From assembly GCA_964498255.1 (NCBI GenBank), contig CAZCGW010000002.1:62001-126000 (forward strand): DNA of 64,000 bases. The letters are read 5' to 3'. The translations under genes were made by a program, and so were the position numbers. The notes under the pieces were generated by a model, which saw nothing but the letters and a program-made list of their open reading frames with translations, searched no databases and was not told the DNA's origin. Below, piece by piece: positions 1-10,400 of this stretch (within the stretch, counting starts at the first letter, position 1; each line of letters begins with the position of its first letter). This DNA is from Fluviibacter sp964498255 (GTDB lineage Bacteria; Pseudomonadota; Gammaproteobacteria; Burkholderiales; Rhodocyclaceae).

Positions 1-7
1 AGATGCT

Positions 8-1231
8 TTAACGTCCATAGACTGTTCCTTCAAGTTTCCAACCATCGCCATCGGCCAGACTGCTAGTCAGCTTTGTAATTCGCATCCCCGGTACCGACGA
101 AAAATCAATAGAGAACGGGGCGGTTTTGCTAATGAGCACAAACCCCTGTTTAGGCAGCGGTTGGGCCTCCGGTTTACCTAGACTGGGTAAGGTCTGCCCC
201 GGCAACGCACTTCCTTGCTGATCAGCTGTTGTAGCCAGTTGTAGATCCATCCCTGTTGCTTGGGCTATAAAGCGTAGGCTGAGTAGGTCATCGTGCAGAG
301 ACCCCGGGGGGTTAATCGTTGCCGGTAGACTAGGCAATTGCAGAGGAGCAACCTGATCAATTTGCGATCCATCTGCATTAAGAACCCCGGCTGGACGATC
401 TTTGACAGTTGCACCTGGCGTCAACTTCCATAGCATCTGGGCTTCATTTGCCGCGCATCCAACTTGCGAGAGTTTCCAGGCATGTTGCGCTAACGGCTGA
501 TGCATAAGCTCGTTACGGCAAGCTTTTAGCCACTCATTCGGGAGGGGGGTGGCAAGCGGCGCCATGACGCGATTAATAGTTGCCTGCGCCTGAACTTTAA
601 GAGCCTCGTGCGCCGCCACCTTATCCTGCTTTTCTTTTTCCAGGGACTGCCAATAGAGGCCGCCACCGATGATCAGGGTTGCTGTTAAACCTGCAGCAAT
701 CGGTTTCCACGGAAGTTGAACGCCGATTCCTGTGGTGATGTAGTTAACCGGGACCAGCTTGGTACGCTGGATGGCACCGGTACTTTCGTCTGCCACGATG
801 TTGGAAAGAAGTTCTTCAAGGGTTGCAATGTCCCCTTTTACAACTTTCCAATCGTTGAAACCGGAGTGTGAATCCCTGATCAGATCAATCTCTTCACTGC
901 TTCCGATGACATCGCCATCTGGCAGGATCGAATAGCCGTCTCGTACGGCGATATACCAAAACCGCCCACCGCCCAGGTCAAAGACACCGAACCACGGTTC
1001 AGCAACAGCGCTGGCCAACCTTGCAGCTAAAGAATAGGACTTTCCTTTCACGAAAGGTTCATGACCATTTGAAAACCCGGCTTGAACCGCTAATTCGCTA
1101 ACCCGTAAGGCATAGCGATTCGAGCCAAGGTGATCTGCCTCTGTCCGAATTTCGCTGAAGCTGGGGGCTGTATCGAAGGCATTCCAATGCATTCCCATGT
1201 ACCAGCGGGTTTTTCCGATGGTCATTTCCAT
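8..1231 (-). CDS. pilO: Type IVb pilus inner-membrane protein PilO (PilO2 family)
   Basis: A 407-residue protein matching the PilO family of type IVb conjugative pili, an inner-membrane assembly component. The N-terminal cytoplasmic part (residues about 5-175) has family-typical stretches such as ALRVSELAVQAGF, SLAARLASA and WYIAVRDGYSILPDGD. A single membrane segment follows at about 176-194, then a charged coiled-coil-like stretch at about 196-220 and a periplasmic C-terminus. ATG 1231 lies just after the pilP stop (TGATCATG), so translation is probably coupled. A second ATG two codons later is also possible. It is the last pil gene fully in view; the operon probably continues leftward. Confidence 0.88.
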   Translation of the reverse strand: MEMTIGKTRWYMGMHWNAFDTAPSFSEIRTEADHLGSNRYALRVSELAVQAGFSNGHEPFVKGKSYSLAARLASAVAEPWFGVFDLGGGRFWYIAVRDGYSILPDGDVIGSSEEIDLIRDSHSGFNDWKVVKGDIATLEELLSNIVADESTGAIQRTKLVPVNYITTGIGVQLPWKPIAAGLTATLIIGGGLYWQSLEKEKQDKVAAHEALKVQAQATINRVMAPLATPLPNEWLKACRNELMHQPLAQHAWKLSQVGCAANEAQMLWKLTPGATVKDRPAGVLNADGSQIDQVAPLQLPSLPATINPPGSLHDDLLSLRFIAQATGMDLQLATTADQQGSALPGQTLPSLGKPEAQPLPKQGFVLISKTAPFSIDFSSVPGMRITKLTSSLADGDGWKLEGTVYGR

Positions 1232-1233
1232 GA

Positions 1234-1938
1234 TCAGTTACCGCCCGGAAGTACAAAGGCTTTTCGTGCGTCACCCTTGCCGACAACAACCTCATTTGGG
1301 GTAACGGAACTCACCACCCCATAACCGGGAAGAACCGTTCCAACACCGGCGTTGATGCTAAGCCCGGAGGGCATTAAAACGCTCGCACGGTAATTGTTTT
1401 CCCCACCGGCAATCATAAGTACGCGTGGCCCACGGCCTCCCTCACTCGAATGTGAATGCTGGCTCTCACCATTCGACGGCGCTACTGGAAGCGACCCACC
1501 TTGAGCCGCAATCTTTGTCTTGAGTTCGGCATTTTTCAGCTGGGCTTCCAACAATGCATTTTCTGACCGGAGTTTCTCTAGGTCTTCAAGCGTTGGCCCA
1601 CGCCAATCGGCACTAGAAGCGCTTACAACCGGCTTGACCTGTTCTTTCGTCATCTCCGGCTTTGTTGTCTCTGTCGAGCGTAGCGGGACACCTGAAGGAG
1701 TGTCCGGGAGCTTTATTGGCTGAAACTCGACAACATCAGCTTTAACCGCATCCTTTGTCTCAACGACTGCTTCAGCATCGGGTTCACCTCCAACAACACT
1801 GGCTGGTGGTTCCATGCCTACAACCTCTTCCGCCTGTAATGCCGGAGTTGGTTCTGTGTTGATAAACAGATACGTGCCGACCGTTCCAATTGCAGCAATT
1901 GCCGCAGCTGCAATTTTGATTTTTAGGCTCTTATTCAT
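1234..1938 (-). CDS. pilP: Type IVb pilus biogenesis protein PilP
   Basis: A 234-residue protein with an N-terminal membrane anchor (about residues 7-27), a long acidic proline- and threonine-rich linker, a predicted coiled coil around 115-145 (LRSENALLEAQLKNAELK) and a compact C-terminal domain (about 170-234). This is the layout of PilP of type IVb pili, which links the inner-membrane platform to the secretin. It lies between pilN (10 nt upstream) and pilO (2 nt downstream) in one leftward operon. Identification rests on architecture, gene order and the C-terminal motif GVGTVLPGYGVVSSV. Confidence 0.85.
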   Translation of the reverse strand: MNKSLKIKIAAAAIAAIGTVGTYLFINTEPTPALQAEEVVGMEPPASVVGGEPDAEAVVETKDAVKADVVEFQPIKLPDTPSGVPLRSTETTKPEMTKEQVKPVVSASSADWRGPTLEDLEKLRSENALLEAQLKNAELKTKIAAQGGSLPVAPSNGESQHSHSSEGGRGPRVLMIAGGENNYRASVLMPSGLSINAGVGTVLPGYGVVSSVTPNEVVVGKGDARKAFVLPGGN

Positions 1939-1948
1939 CTTCTACTCC

Positions 1949-3655
1949 TTACAGGACCTTAGCGGTCACAACGATGGCCACAATGCGGTTTTCTGCTGCG
2001 CTGTCGAAGCCACCACCGAAGAGGTAGAAGAACGGAGACAGGATGCCGTTGTTCTGGTTCGCGCCTGTATCCTTCATCAAGCTAGTCAGCAACAAAGAAT
2101 CTCCAGGCGTCAACGTCACGGTGTTCTGAATCGTCGTTGTCCCGATATCGGGCACCTGGATTGATTGCTGATTCGCCCCGCTTCCGCTTGTGATTGTCTT
2201 GAGACTTTTCAAAACACTATTGGTCATTGTCATGCCCAACACGATCTTGCCGTTAACAATTCGCGGCACAAAAATCGATGTGAAACCGACTGTAAAGCTT
2301 CCAGGCGTCAGGCTCGTTGTTGAACCAACGTTCGCAGTTTGATTAGTCGAGCTCTGGGCAAGATAGCTTTGCTGATCCGCGTCCTGAATTGGCGTAGGCT
2401 GACCATTCATTGCGATTGCCTGCTGATGCAGTTTTTGCGTAACCTTTCCAATAGTTGATAACGCATTGAAAGCAGCAGTTGACCCAGCGTAGTTCGATGA
2501 GTTGATCACGCTGGCACCGATACTGAATGGCGTCACAGAACCAATCACAGCCGGAGGTGTAATGCCAGCCACGGTGAATCCAAGATTTCCAGTCGCTGAC
2601 TTGAAAATCACGTTCGGATTCCAGCTGTAGTTTTCCTGCTTATTAACCGCAACGGTATAGATATCAATATCAATCTGAATCTGCTGAGACAGCTGATCCG
2701 TCATGCTTTTTACCCATTCCTCCATGTGACGAACATCGGCCGGAGAGCCCGTGATGGTGATCGAACCAGCTGCCGCATTCACCGCCACTTGAGCAGCACC
2801 GCCGACCACCTTTGCAGTACTCTCGATGTCTTTCCAAAGGTTCACATCGTAAGTCGCCGAAATATCAGCGCCAGATGTACTGCTCGACGCACTTCCGGCT
2901 CCGCCACTTGAACCTGACGTAGCTCCATTGCCAGACGAAGAATTCGTCGTAATTGTGGACTTCCCTGCGAAAGGCCGCGCAATTGACGGCAGATAGAATG
3001 TCTTCGTCTCGCTACGGAAAAACACAGCCTTCCCATCAGTAAACTTCCACCAAACACCCGTCTTTTGAGCAAGTTGATCCAAGAGGCCGTTTAAAGTGCC
3101 CTCGTACTTCAGATTCATGGGGATTTGCAGTGGAAAGCGAGCCAAAGCCGATCCCTGAGCGAGACCGACAGTAGAAGCCGCTCCAGCAACCGGTGACGCA
3201 CCTCCTAATGGTGCGGGCAAACCCATGCCATTTGTTGCAGCCCCCGGCCCAGCGACAGCTGCCGGGTTAGTAATTGACCCGCCAATGCCTTGTGCTCCAG
3301 TTGTGCTTTGATTCACCTGGAGTGCCGTCAAATCGACGGCAAGACTAAATTCTTCAGTGATCCAATGTGCTACGTCAGGCAGAACTACTGCACGACTTGG
3401 CTTGTAGACGACCTTCTTTTTGAGGATCGGAGAAAGCTGTCCCGCAACCGTAATCTTTTCGCCAGCGAGATAGGCGTTATTCGACTTGTTGATTACCGGA
3501 CGCGCAGGGTCCATCGCAGCCTGACGCCGGATACTTTCTTCGTACTCTGCCTGATTACGATTATTCTGCGCCCCAACGAAGCCAGAACAGCCATTAAGCG
3601 CGAAGGTTATAGACATTGCTATAGCGATCAAACGCGTGAATTTGATTTTATTCAT
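1949..3655 (-). CDS. pilN: PilN-family type IVb pilus outer-membrane lipoprotein secretin
   Basis: A 568-residue secretin of the PilN family, forming the outer-membrane channel of the conjugative type IVb pilus. The N-terminus is a lipoprotein signal with lipobox ALNGC (lipidated Cys23). A Ser/Gly/Ala-rich low-complexity linker sits around 225-270, followed by an STN/secretin-like fold with the typical C-terminal beta-domain (VTLTPGDSLLLTSLMKD). The ATG at 3655 overlaps the upstream pilL stop as ATGA, indicating coupling. The length is normal for the family and no frameshift is visible. Confidence 0.9.
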   Translation of the reverse strand: MNKIKFTRLIAIAMSITFALNGCSGFVGAQNNRNQAEYEESIRRQAAMDPARPVINKSNNAYLAGEKITVAGQLSPILKKKVVYKPSRAVVLPDVAHWITEEFSLAVDLTALQVNQSTTGAQGIGGSITNPAAVAGPGAATNGMGLPAPLGGASPVAGAASTVGLAQGSALARFPLQIPMNLKYEGTLNGLLDQLAQKTGVWWKFTDGKAVFFRSETKTFYLPSIARPFAGKSTITTNSSSGNGATSGSSGGAGSASSSTSGADISATYDVNLWKDIESTAKVVGGAAQVAVNAAAGSITITGSPADVRHMEEWVKSMTDQLSQQIQIDIDIYTVAVNKQENYSWNPNVIFKSATGNLGFTVAGITPPAVIGSVTPFSIGASVINSSNYAGSTAAFNALSTIGKVTQKLHQQAIAMNGQPTPIQDADQQSYLAQSSTNQTANVGSTTSLTPGSFTVGFTSIFVPRIVNGKIVLGMTMTNSVLKSLKTITSGSGANQQSIQVPDIGTTTIQNTVTLTPGDSLLLTSLMKDTGANQNNGILSPFFYLFGGGFDSAAENRIVAIVVTAKVL

Positions 3656-4416
3656 TGGGGGGTCACTCCTGGCCCAGTGACGACAAGCGTCTTGTTGGCC
3701 GTGTAGAAATTGGCGTGGATCAAGACACCGTTCGATGCCAGCGTCTGAATTACATTGGCGCTTGCGCTATCGAATGTCCCGGTAAAGACAGAATCGGCTG
3801 GTATCACCCAATCCTTATCAAGCTGCCATACCAAAGCCCAGCCTGAATCACCGGCCCACTTAGCAAGTTCTGCGCGGATGGTTTCGCCCTGTTTAAGTTT
3901 CCAGACTTGGACAGGAGCTTCCAAAGCCGCAACCACAGGAGCGTCGCCAGCAGTTGATTTCGGCGAACCCGCACCTTGCGAAGCAAAAGTCAGCTCAGTG
4001 CGCTCCGAAGGAGTGACACTGGCAGAAACAGGCTGATAAGGCGCCCCTTCCGTAATCGTCAGAGCGTTGTTACTAATACGCCAATCAAACCCCAGCGGAT
4101 GGAAGATCTGATTGAGCGCGTCGCCAACTGTGCCGTCTTTGACGTTCCAGATAACCATCTGATCCATGCTCAGATTGTTGTTCAAGTAAATTGCACTGAC
4201 AGAAGGCATGACCCTGGATAGAGCCACGCCCACCGGATATTTACCGGCGCCGCTGTAGGGCGTTTGATCAATCGTCGGCACCTGCTGTTTTTTTGATGCT
4301 TGAGCCTTGGGTGCGGCTAAGGCATTCGCACTAAAAACCGGCGCGACAAGTGATGCCAGGATCAAGCTGATCCCAAGTCCACGTTTAACGCCGGGAATGC
4401 GGTGGGGTGAATTCAT
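3652..4416 (-). CDS. pilL: TcpQ/PilL-like pilus protein
   Basis: The C-terminal half (about residues 165-250) is a TcpQ-type domain (WKLKQGETIRAELAKWA, then GWALVWQLDKDW), as found in TcpQ of the toxin-coregulated pilus and in PilL of conjugative pili. These help place or stabilise the secretin. An N-terminal signal segment (ISLILASLVAPVFSANALA) sends it to the periplasm. The central part resembles an STN-like N-domain. I choose ATG 4416 (254 aa) because GAGG lies 4-5 nt upstream; the longer reading from 4461 lacks such a site. The stop overlaps pilN. A TGTCCGGT-loop hairpin lies directly upstream. Confidence 0.8.
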   Translation of the reverse strand: MNSPHRIPGVKRGLGISLILASLVAPVFSANALAAPKAQASKKQQVPTIDQTPYSGAGKYPVGVALSRVMPSVSAIYLNNNLSMDQMVIWNVKDGTVGDALNQIFHPLGFDWRISNNALTITEGAPYQPVSASVTPSERTELTFASQGAGSPKSTAGDAPVVAALEAPVQVWKLKQGETIRAELAKWAGDSGWALVWQLDKDWVIPADSVFTGTFDSASANVIQTLASNGVLIHANFYTANKTLVVTGPGVTPQ

Positions 4417-4467
4417 AAAACCTCGGTTTCGGATAAGCGAGAAATGTTTCGTGCTACTCAAGAACTA

Positions 4468-4504
4468 CTGGGAGCCGCTGTCCGGTCAGTTTTTTGCGGC
4501 CCAG
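4468..4504 (-). promoter_or_regulatory. Intergenic hairpin with conserved CTGTCCGGTCAG core (copy A)
   Basis: CTGGG(AG)CCGC at 4468-4478 pairs with GCGGCCCAG at 4496-4504, leaving a two-base bulge. The loop holds CTGTCCGGTCAG (4478-4489), the same 12-mer as in the hairpin upstream of topB. The element overlaps the topB stop codon and lies about 50 nt upstream of the pilL ATG. It could be a processing or attenuation hairpin or a protein-binding site. The function is unknown. Confidence 0.55.
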
Positions 4505-6633
4505 AGAGCGCCCAATTTCTTGGGACTCTCACGATCTGGCCACCAAGCAGAGCCACAGCCCATACACCGGAAATAGGATTTATCGGTTTTGGTCTTTAAA
4601 GTAACCGTCGCGGTTTTGCACGACTTGCAAACCGGCCCTTTAGCAGCCGGAGGCTTACGCTCACCAGAGGTGCTTTCTTCGAACTTTTTCCCAGGGGCAC
4701 CACCGTCATTTGCGAACCGTGCCTTGCAATCTAGGCAAGAGAAGTACGGATTCCCGGCTTTGCTGGTCAATTGTGCGCAACGAGCGCCGCCACAAGCGGG
4801 ACAGGCCTTCAAATTGAGACTGCTTTCGGACACAAATTTCCCGGCAAGAATGCGGCTGCACAAGTCTTTTGAGGAGTGGACCACTTGAGTCATAAATTCA
4901 GAGAAAGCCAGCCGTCCGGCTTCAATATCAGCAAGCAAATCTTCCTGCAGGGCCGTTGCACCTGGATCGGTAAGCAAAGCGGTGCCACCATCGCTACGCA
5001 GCCACTTGACCAGCTGAAAACCCCGTTCAGTTGGCACCAAATCCTTCTTACGGCGTTCGATATAGCCTCGCGCAATCAGCGTCTCAATCATTCCAGCGCG
5101 AGTTGCTTCGGTACCCAGCCCGGAAGTTTCTTTCAAACGGGCTTTGAGCTGCGGATCTGTCACCAACTTATGAACCGATTTCATGGCGGCGATCAGCGTG
5201 CCGTCGGTATACGGTTTCGGAGCCGATGTCTGTTTTGACAGAACCTCAGCTGTTAAACAGCACAGATCCTGACCAACAGTCAGAACTGGCAGATCGCTAT
5301 CATGATCATCATCCTTGATCTCATCAGAACCCTTTGTCCAACCGGCCTCTAAGACAATTCGTGATTTCGCTAAAAATGCATGTCCAGTGTTACTTTCCAG
5401 CCGTGCCTCTCGAACTTCGAACAGTTCAGGCTTCATAAATAGCTGGAGAAAAGTGTTGCAAATCAGGTTGTAGAGCTTCAGCTCCTTCGGGCCGAGGTTC
5501 TTAGAAGCCGGATCAACGCCTGTCGGCACAATACCGTGGTGGGCTTCTACCTTTGACGTGTTCCACGCTGAATGCTTGTATTTCAGATCGACACCAACAG
5601 CATCAGTAATGAACATTTCTTTGACAATTTCGACTGCTTTATCAAGCATTTCGACCGGCAGATAGGCGCAATCCGTTCGCGGATAAGTCGTAACCTTTGC
5701 TTCATACAGCGCTTGAGCGGCAGCCAGCGTCTCACTTGCCGAGAAGCCGAGCTTCTGGCTTGCGGCAGTCTGCAATGCCCCTAACGTGTAGGGCATTGGC
5801 GCAGCCCTGCTGCCCGGCTTCACATCGAAGCTGAGAACCTTGAGTGACCCGCCAATAGATTCAGTTGCGACTTTGTCAGCCTGCGACTTATCCAGGAGCA
5901 AACCATCATTCAGCAGATCATCAGGGATCTCCCAGCCTGCATCGAATTGGTTTGTGGCGCCACCGACACCAACCTTGACCTGGTAATGATCTTGCTTTGT
6001 AAAATTCGCAATCGCATTGGCGCGATCTACGACCAGTGCCAACGTAGGTGTTTGGACTCGGCCAAGGCTCCAGGCTCCCGGCACTGCCATCGCCTGAAGA
6101 TTTCGGCTCATCGCAATTGAACAGTTCAGCGACACCAGCCAATCAGCACGTTGCCGCCCCAAAGCTGACTCATAAAGCTTTTTGTATTGGTCGTTCGGCT
6201 TAACCTTGAGCAATGCCAGTCGTACGCTTTCTTCATCGAGACTGGACAGCCAAATCCTGGATGTCTTGCCCTTCCAACCCAGAACGGGAAAAAGCTCATC
6301 AACCAAAAGTTGGCCTTCGCGATCCGCATCCCCGGCATTCACAACTTCGTCGGCTTCTTTGAGCAGATCCTTAATGACTTTGACCTGTGCTGCGGCTTTT
6401 TCGCGGGGGGACAACTTAAAACGGTCTGGAATCACTGGCAGATGCTCTGCAAGCACCTTCCCGCCATCAACGTAGTACTCGGGCTGCTCCTGCTCCAGCA
6501 GGTGCCCGTAGCACCAGGTAATCTTAGTGCTCAGGTTTGGTAGATCAATGAATCCGTTTGCCTTTTTACCGCCACCGAGAACATCGGCAATAGCCTGGGC
6601 AACAGAGGGTTTTTCAGCGATGAAGAGCTTCAT
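4486..6633 (-). CDS. topB: DNA topoisomerase III
   Basis: A 715-residue type IA topoisomerase, which relaxes negatively supercoiled DNA and decatenates plasmids by transient 5'-phosphotyrosyl cleavage. The Toprim domain has Glu7 (AEKPS) and the acidic triad GDADREG (101-107). The catalytic tyrosine is Tyr317 in TTYPRTD, and the conserved GRVQTPTLALVV is at 191-202. The C-terminus carries two Cys4 zinc-ribbon-like modules (CPACGG...C..C and CKSCK...C..C) with a charged linker. TopB is a regular cargo of ICEs of this type, next to the pil genes. The start ATG 6633 is preceded by a short leader with hairpin copy B. Confidence 0.95.
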   Translation of the reverse strand: MKLFIAEKPSVAQAIADVLGGGKKANGFIDLPNLSTKITWCYGHLLEQEQPEYYVDGGKVLAEHLPVIPDRFKLSPREKAAAQVKVIKDLLKEADEVVNAGDADREGQLLVDELFPVLGWKGKTSRIWLSSLDEESVRLALLKVKPNDQYKKLYESALGRQRADWLVSLNCSIAMSRNLQAMAVPGAWSLGRVQTPTLALVVDRANAIANFTKQDHYQVKVGVGGATNQFDAGWEIPDDLLNDGLLLDKSQADKVATESIGGSLKVLSFDVKPGSRAAPMPYTLGALQTAASQKLGFSASETLAAAQALYEAKVTTYPRTDCAYLPVEMLDKAVEIVKEMFITDAVGVDLKYKHSAWNTSKVEAHHGIVPTGVDPASKNLGPKELKLYNLICNTFLQLFMKPELFEVREARLESNTGHAFLAKSRIVLEAGWTKGSDEIKDDDHDSDLPVLTVGQDLCCLTAEVLSKQTSAPKPYTDGTLIAAMKSVHKLVTDPQLKARLKETSGLGTEATRAGMIETLIARGYIERRKKDLVPTERGFQLVKWLRSDGGTALLTDPGATALQEDLLADIEAGRLAFSEFMTQVVHSSKDLCSRILAGKFVSESSLNLKACPACGGARCAQLTSKAGNPYFSCLDCKARFANDGGAPGKKFEESTSGERKPPAAKGPVCKSCKTATVTLKTKTDKSYFRCMGCGSAWWPDRESPKKLGALWAAKN

Positions 6634-6662
6634 GAGATAGTCCTTTAATAAGTTCTATCTCT

Positions 6663-6697
6663 ACTGGGCGGCTCTGTCCGGTCAGCATCCGCCCAGT
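6663..6697 (-). promoter_or_regulatory. Intergenic hairpin with CTGTCCGGTCAG loop (copy B)
   Basis: ACTGGGCGG (6663-6671) pairs perfectly with CCGCCCAGT (6689-6697). The 17-nt loop contains CTGTCCGGTCAG (6674-6685), whose CTG/CAG ends can form a short inner stem presenting ACCGGA on the transcript. It sits between the nuclease stop (6707) and topB start (6633). No U-run follows, so it is not a standard terminator. Confidence 0.6.
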
Positions 6698-6706
6698 TAC
6701 CCGCTA

Positions 6707-7423
6707 TTAGCGCAATCGATTTCCGATCTTGAAGTCTATTCCGGTACGCGTAACAAGTTCCTGATACGAGATCATGGAATCGCGGCTCATTTGTGCCGAA
6801 TTGCTATTAGGAAGCCAGTACGCCCAGGCTCGACCACCTGCTTCGTCGTACACCAGTTTCCATAGATACGCGGGGACTGTCACTCGGCTAGCCCCAATCG
6901 TGCCTTGACTCCCTACCGAACCCGTAAAAACATAAACATCCCCACGGGCACGCATGGCGAATCTTCGCGTTGCCCGTTCAACATCTTTAGCCCAAACGCC
7001 TCGATTATTCTCCGGAGCCTGAGGCATCATATTGGCCAATGAAAACGACTGCGCCATGGCCATAGGATTCGGCATATCAGCTGCCGGGGCGTTGTGGCCC
7101 CTGTCCCAGCCACTGGCCTTGTAGTCGGCCAGCGTGGATCTTTCGGCCATGCGTAACCGGGCTTCCTCATAAAAACGGTTTGTTCGTTCTTCATCACGCG
7201 AATCCAGCAATCTCTTTTGGTTCAGCCTCTCAACGGCGTAAATTGGCTTTTTGTCCTTAGGCGAGTACAGAACCGCAAATGAATTGAAACAAAGATCGCG
7301 CCCAGACTCTGCGAGCTTTGGGACCTCCTTGCCAGGGAATTGATCCAGACAGTCGTCGAATTGCGCAAATGCCGCTGTACTCAGGAGCCCAACGGCAAAG
7401 CCTAGCATTAAGTGCTTTTTCAT
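6707..7423 (-). CDS. Secreted DNA/RNA non-specific endonuclease (NUC1/EndA family)
   Basis: A 238-residue protein with a signal peptide (residues 1-20, cleavage after AFA). It carries the family motif DRGH (107-110), where His110 is the general base, and a downstream ENNRG whose Asn binds Mg2+. The family cleaves DNA and RNA without sequence preference. Export suggests a role in the periplasm or outside the cell, for example degrading incoming DNA or assisting transfer. The start overlaps the stop of the upstream primase gene by 4 nt, so it is co-translated with it. Similar nucleases occur beside conjugative primases on several ICEs and plasmids. Confidence 0.88.
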   Translation of the reverse strand: MKKHLMLGFAVGLLSTAAFAQFDDCLDQFPGKEVPKLAESGRDLCFNSFAVLYSPKDKKPIYAVERLNQKRLLDSRDEERTNRFYEEARLRMAERSTLADYKASGWDRGHNAPAADMPNPMAMAQSFSLANMMPQAPENNRGVWAKDVERATRRFAMRARGDVYVFTGSVGSQGTIGASRVTVPAYLWKLVYDEAGGRAWAYWLPNSNSAQMSRDSMISYQELVTRTGIDFKIGNRLR

Positions 7424-10400
7424 CGTTCAACTCCACGATCCTTACAAACAGGTTTGCTACAAGTCTTTACCGGTTGCATCGGAAACCCCATTTTAGATGC
7501 AACCACTTCACGACTTTTGCGCATCGAGCCCTGAATATGCGGCTTAATTTGGGCCGCTACGGCTCCTTTGCCATCAGCCCCATGAGCCGCGGCAAGATCG
7601 TTAAAGTCAGTCCCCTTCTGCCCATCAGAAAACTCAGGCACAACGATACCTACTTGGTGTTTTTCTGCTGACTCCCAAGCTTTCTCAACACCAACATTGT
7701 TTGCCTGATGGCGATCATCATCTGCACAAATAAAAATAGGGGCCATTGGAAACCGGTTTCTAAGTGATTCAACAACAGGATCAATATTTCCAGAGTCAAA
7801 TGCCACTACTACGGTCTCCTTTGTCGCTTCACCAATTGTTGCAGCCGTTGCGTAGCCTTCGGCAACCAGAATCGGTTGCGATGGCTTGTGAGATGCCAAA
7901 GCATCAAAATTTGCAGCGCCACCGTCACGCGCCTTTGGATCAACGCTGAAAATACTAAAATTCCCCTTTTTAAGACCACCCTTTTCGAACAGTTTTGGTG
8001 CCCCCTCTGTGGCCGAGATCGTTTGAAGAGACCAGAGCTTGCCGTCGATGTCACGCATAGGCACAACAAGTTTCCCATCATCCTGTCGAACATTAAATGC
8101 CATCACCCCCTTCCGGCTCAAATACTCATTGTCGTTACCATCCCGACTTACTGAATTAAGACGCTCCCACTTCTCAACGCATTTTTCCGCAACAGAAGCG
8201 TTCAGAGTCGCCAACTCTGCCTCTCGTTGCTCCTTCATAAGCTGAACATGGGCTTGCATCTGGGCGCGCTCTTCCGGGCTTAAAGAAACACCCGATTGAG
8301 TCCAAGTGGACTTCGTGCCAGCCGAGAAATTCTGGATAAACCCTGAAGGGTTCCCATCCAGATAACCTACGTAGGCACCGTCTCTGGATCGCGCACCTTT
8401 TCCTTCGACAGGCACACGATGGATTTTGCCATCCATGATCGGCAATCCGTCGAGCACAAGGCCGTTTTCTTTCAGAGACAATGCGAAATCCACCTCTGGA
8501 GGATTGGCTAGTGGCACTGATGATATCTCAGGCTTTACCAGCCACTTGTCGAGTTTAGCCAGATCAGCCCCGGGCGGCGCGAACCAAATCTTTGCATCTT
8601 TGTCCCACTTCGCACCAAGAGCCTTTGCTTCCTCCTTGTCTTTAAAGGGGACAGCAAGCGTCGTTTTCAACGGGTCTGTCTGCGGCAGTTGTGCTTGCTG
8701 GGCAAAAACCTGCAACGCCATTCGGACCTCTTTAGACAAATATGGCCGCTTTAAAAAACTATTTACATCGGCCAGACTCGCGAACTCGTCCGACCGTAAA
8801 GTTGTATTGAGCTCTACCACCCCTCTTTCTTTATCAAAGAAAAGACTGGTAGCGTAGCCTTCAGAGAAAATCTCGGCGCGGCGGCCAACCCTTATGTCAC
8901 TTGCGTATTGTTCTGCCAGCAATTCTTCTGGCGGCATTGCTTCAGCGTACTCTAACAAATCCGCGCCTAATTTCTCAGCTACGCTTGGCTCAGCAAATCC
9001 GCGCTGAACCAACTCAGCCGATATAGCCTGCGGCGATGAACGAGCCATAACGTAGTTCAATTCGTCGCGCCCGTCCTGTTCAGTCCCACCATTTGCCACA
9101 AAGAAATCGATGGATTTTTCATAAGGATTATCGAGCAAACCATGCTCCTTTTTAATTTCAGCTAAAGCGGAAAACAAGGTTTTTTCGGCTTCCCCTTGAT
9201 TGAAACCACGGTATTGCTGTGGCGTCAGCGTATCCGAGAACTTCGAAATTATTCCGTCCGAATCAATGCGCACCTGATCATGCCCTTCAAAAATGGCTGC
9301 CACAACCGAGTCGCCCATATGCTTTACTGCCTCAGGTGTAAGCATTGCTGAATAATCAAGTGACGACTCTGCCATAGCGATTTCCTCTTTAAAATTAAAT
9401 AAATGTGTTTGATTTTTTTCAAATAATCTTGGAAACTTTTCACGCAACTGTGGATATTCAGCGACCACCTCTGATGGCGGCATGCTGACCGTCATTTGTT
9501 CTGATGAAGGAACGTCTTTATCAAGCCCACGTTCATTCCAATACAGCGCATTGTTTACCATTGCCCTGTGAACGTCGCGAACAGCTTCATCAGGGGTGGC
9601 CGCATCAGAAAATGCGTGTTCTCCAAACCCTGAAACCTCGTACTTTCGGCCATGATTTTCAAGCGCCGTAACCTTAGCAATCAAACTGAATTGCGCCAGC
9701 GTTAATTCGTGAGCCGGCTTATTGAATAGATCATTGGACTGGGAAATGCCTTGCTCCTGTGCAAGCCCTGATACGTACTCAACAATCTTCTCAGCATCAC
9801 GCGCAGCACGGAAGATTTCGTTCTTGTCTTCCTGAAGCACCTGGATCCAACTTTTCACATAAGCCGCGTGCTGACCTGGATCGTGCGGGATTCCGAGTTT
9901 GTCAGCCATGAAATAGCTGGAAAGCTCAGCACGTAGCTCTTCTTTTGCATACTCGGCGGAGCCAAACCCCCCGCCGAATTCACGGCGAAGCCGCGTTTCA
10001 TGTCCTGTCCAATGCCCAAGTTCATGAAGTGCTGTTGAGTAATACGCAGCTTGATCCTTAAACTGATCGCGCCCGGGTAGATGTATCTCATCTCTCGAAG
10101 GACTATAAAACGCACGATCTGCTTGATCGTGGAAAAGCTTTGCACCCGACGACTTAAGTATCGCGTCCGCTCGGTCAACAGGATCCCATTCGTATTGTCT
10201 GGGAGCTTTTGAAAGCTCAGGCACACCATCCATTTGCTCAGCATTGAATACACGCGCTCGGAACACCTTTGGTTTCTCCAAGAGAACAGACGTTGTTTTC
10301 TGTTTTCCGTCATCGCCCATAATCGGTTTGCCGGATACATCTACGGCTGGCACTGAATCAGAGAACTTCCAGTATTCGATGAGCGAACTCTTCTCTCCTT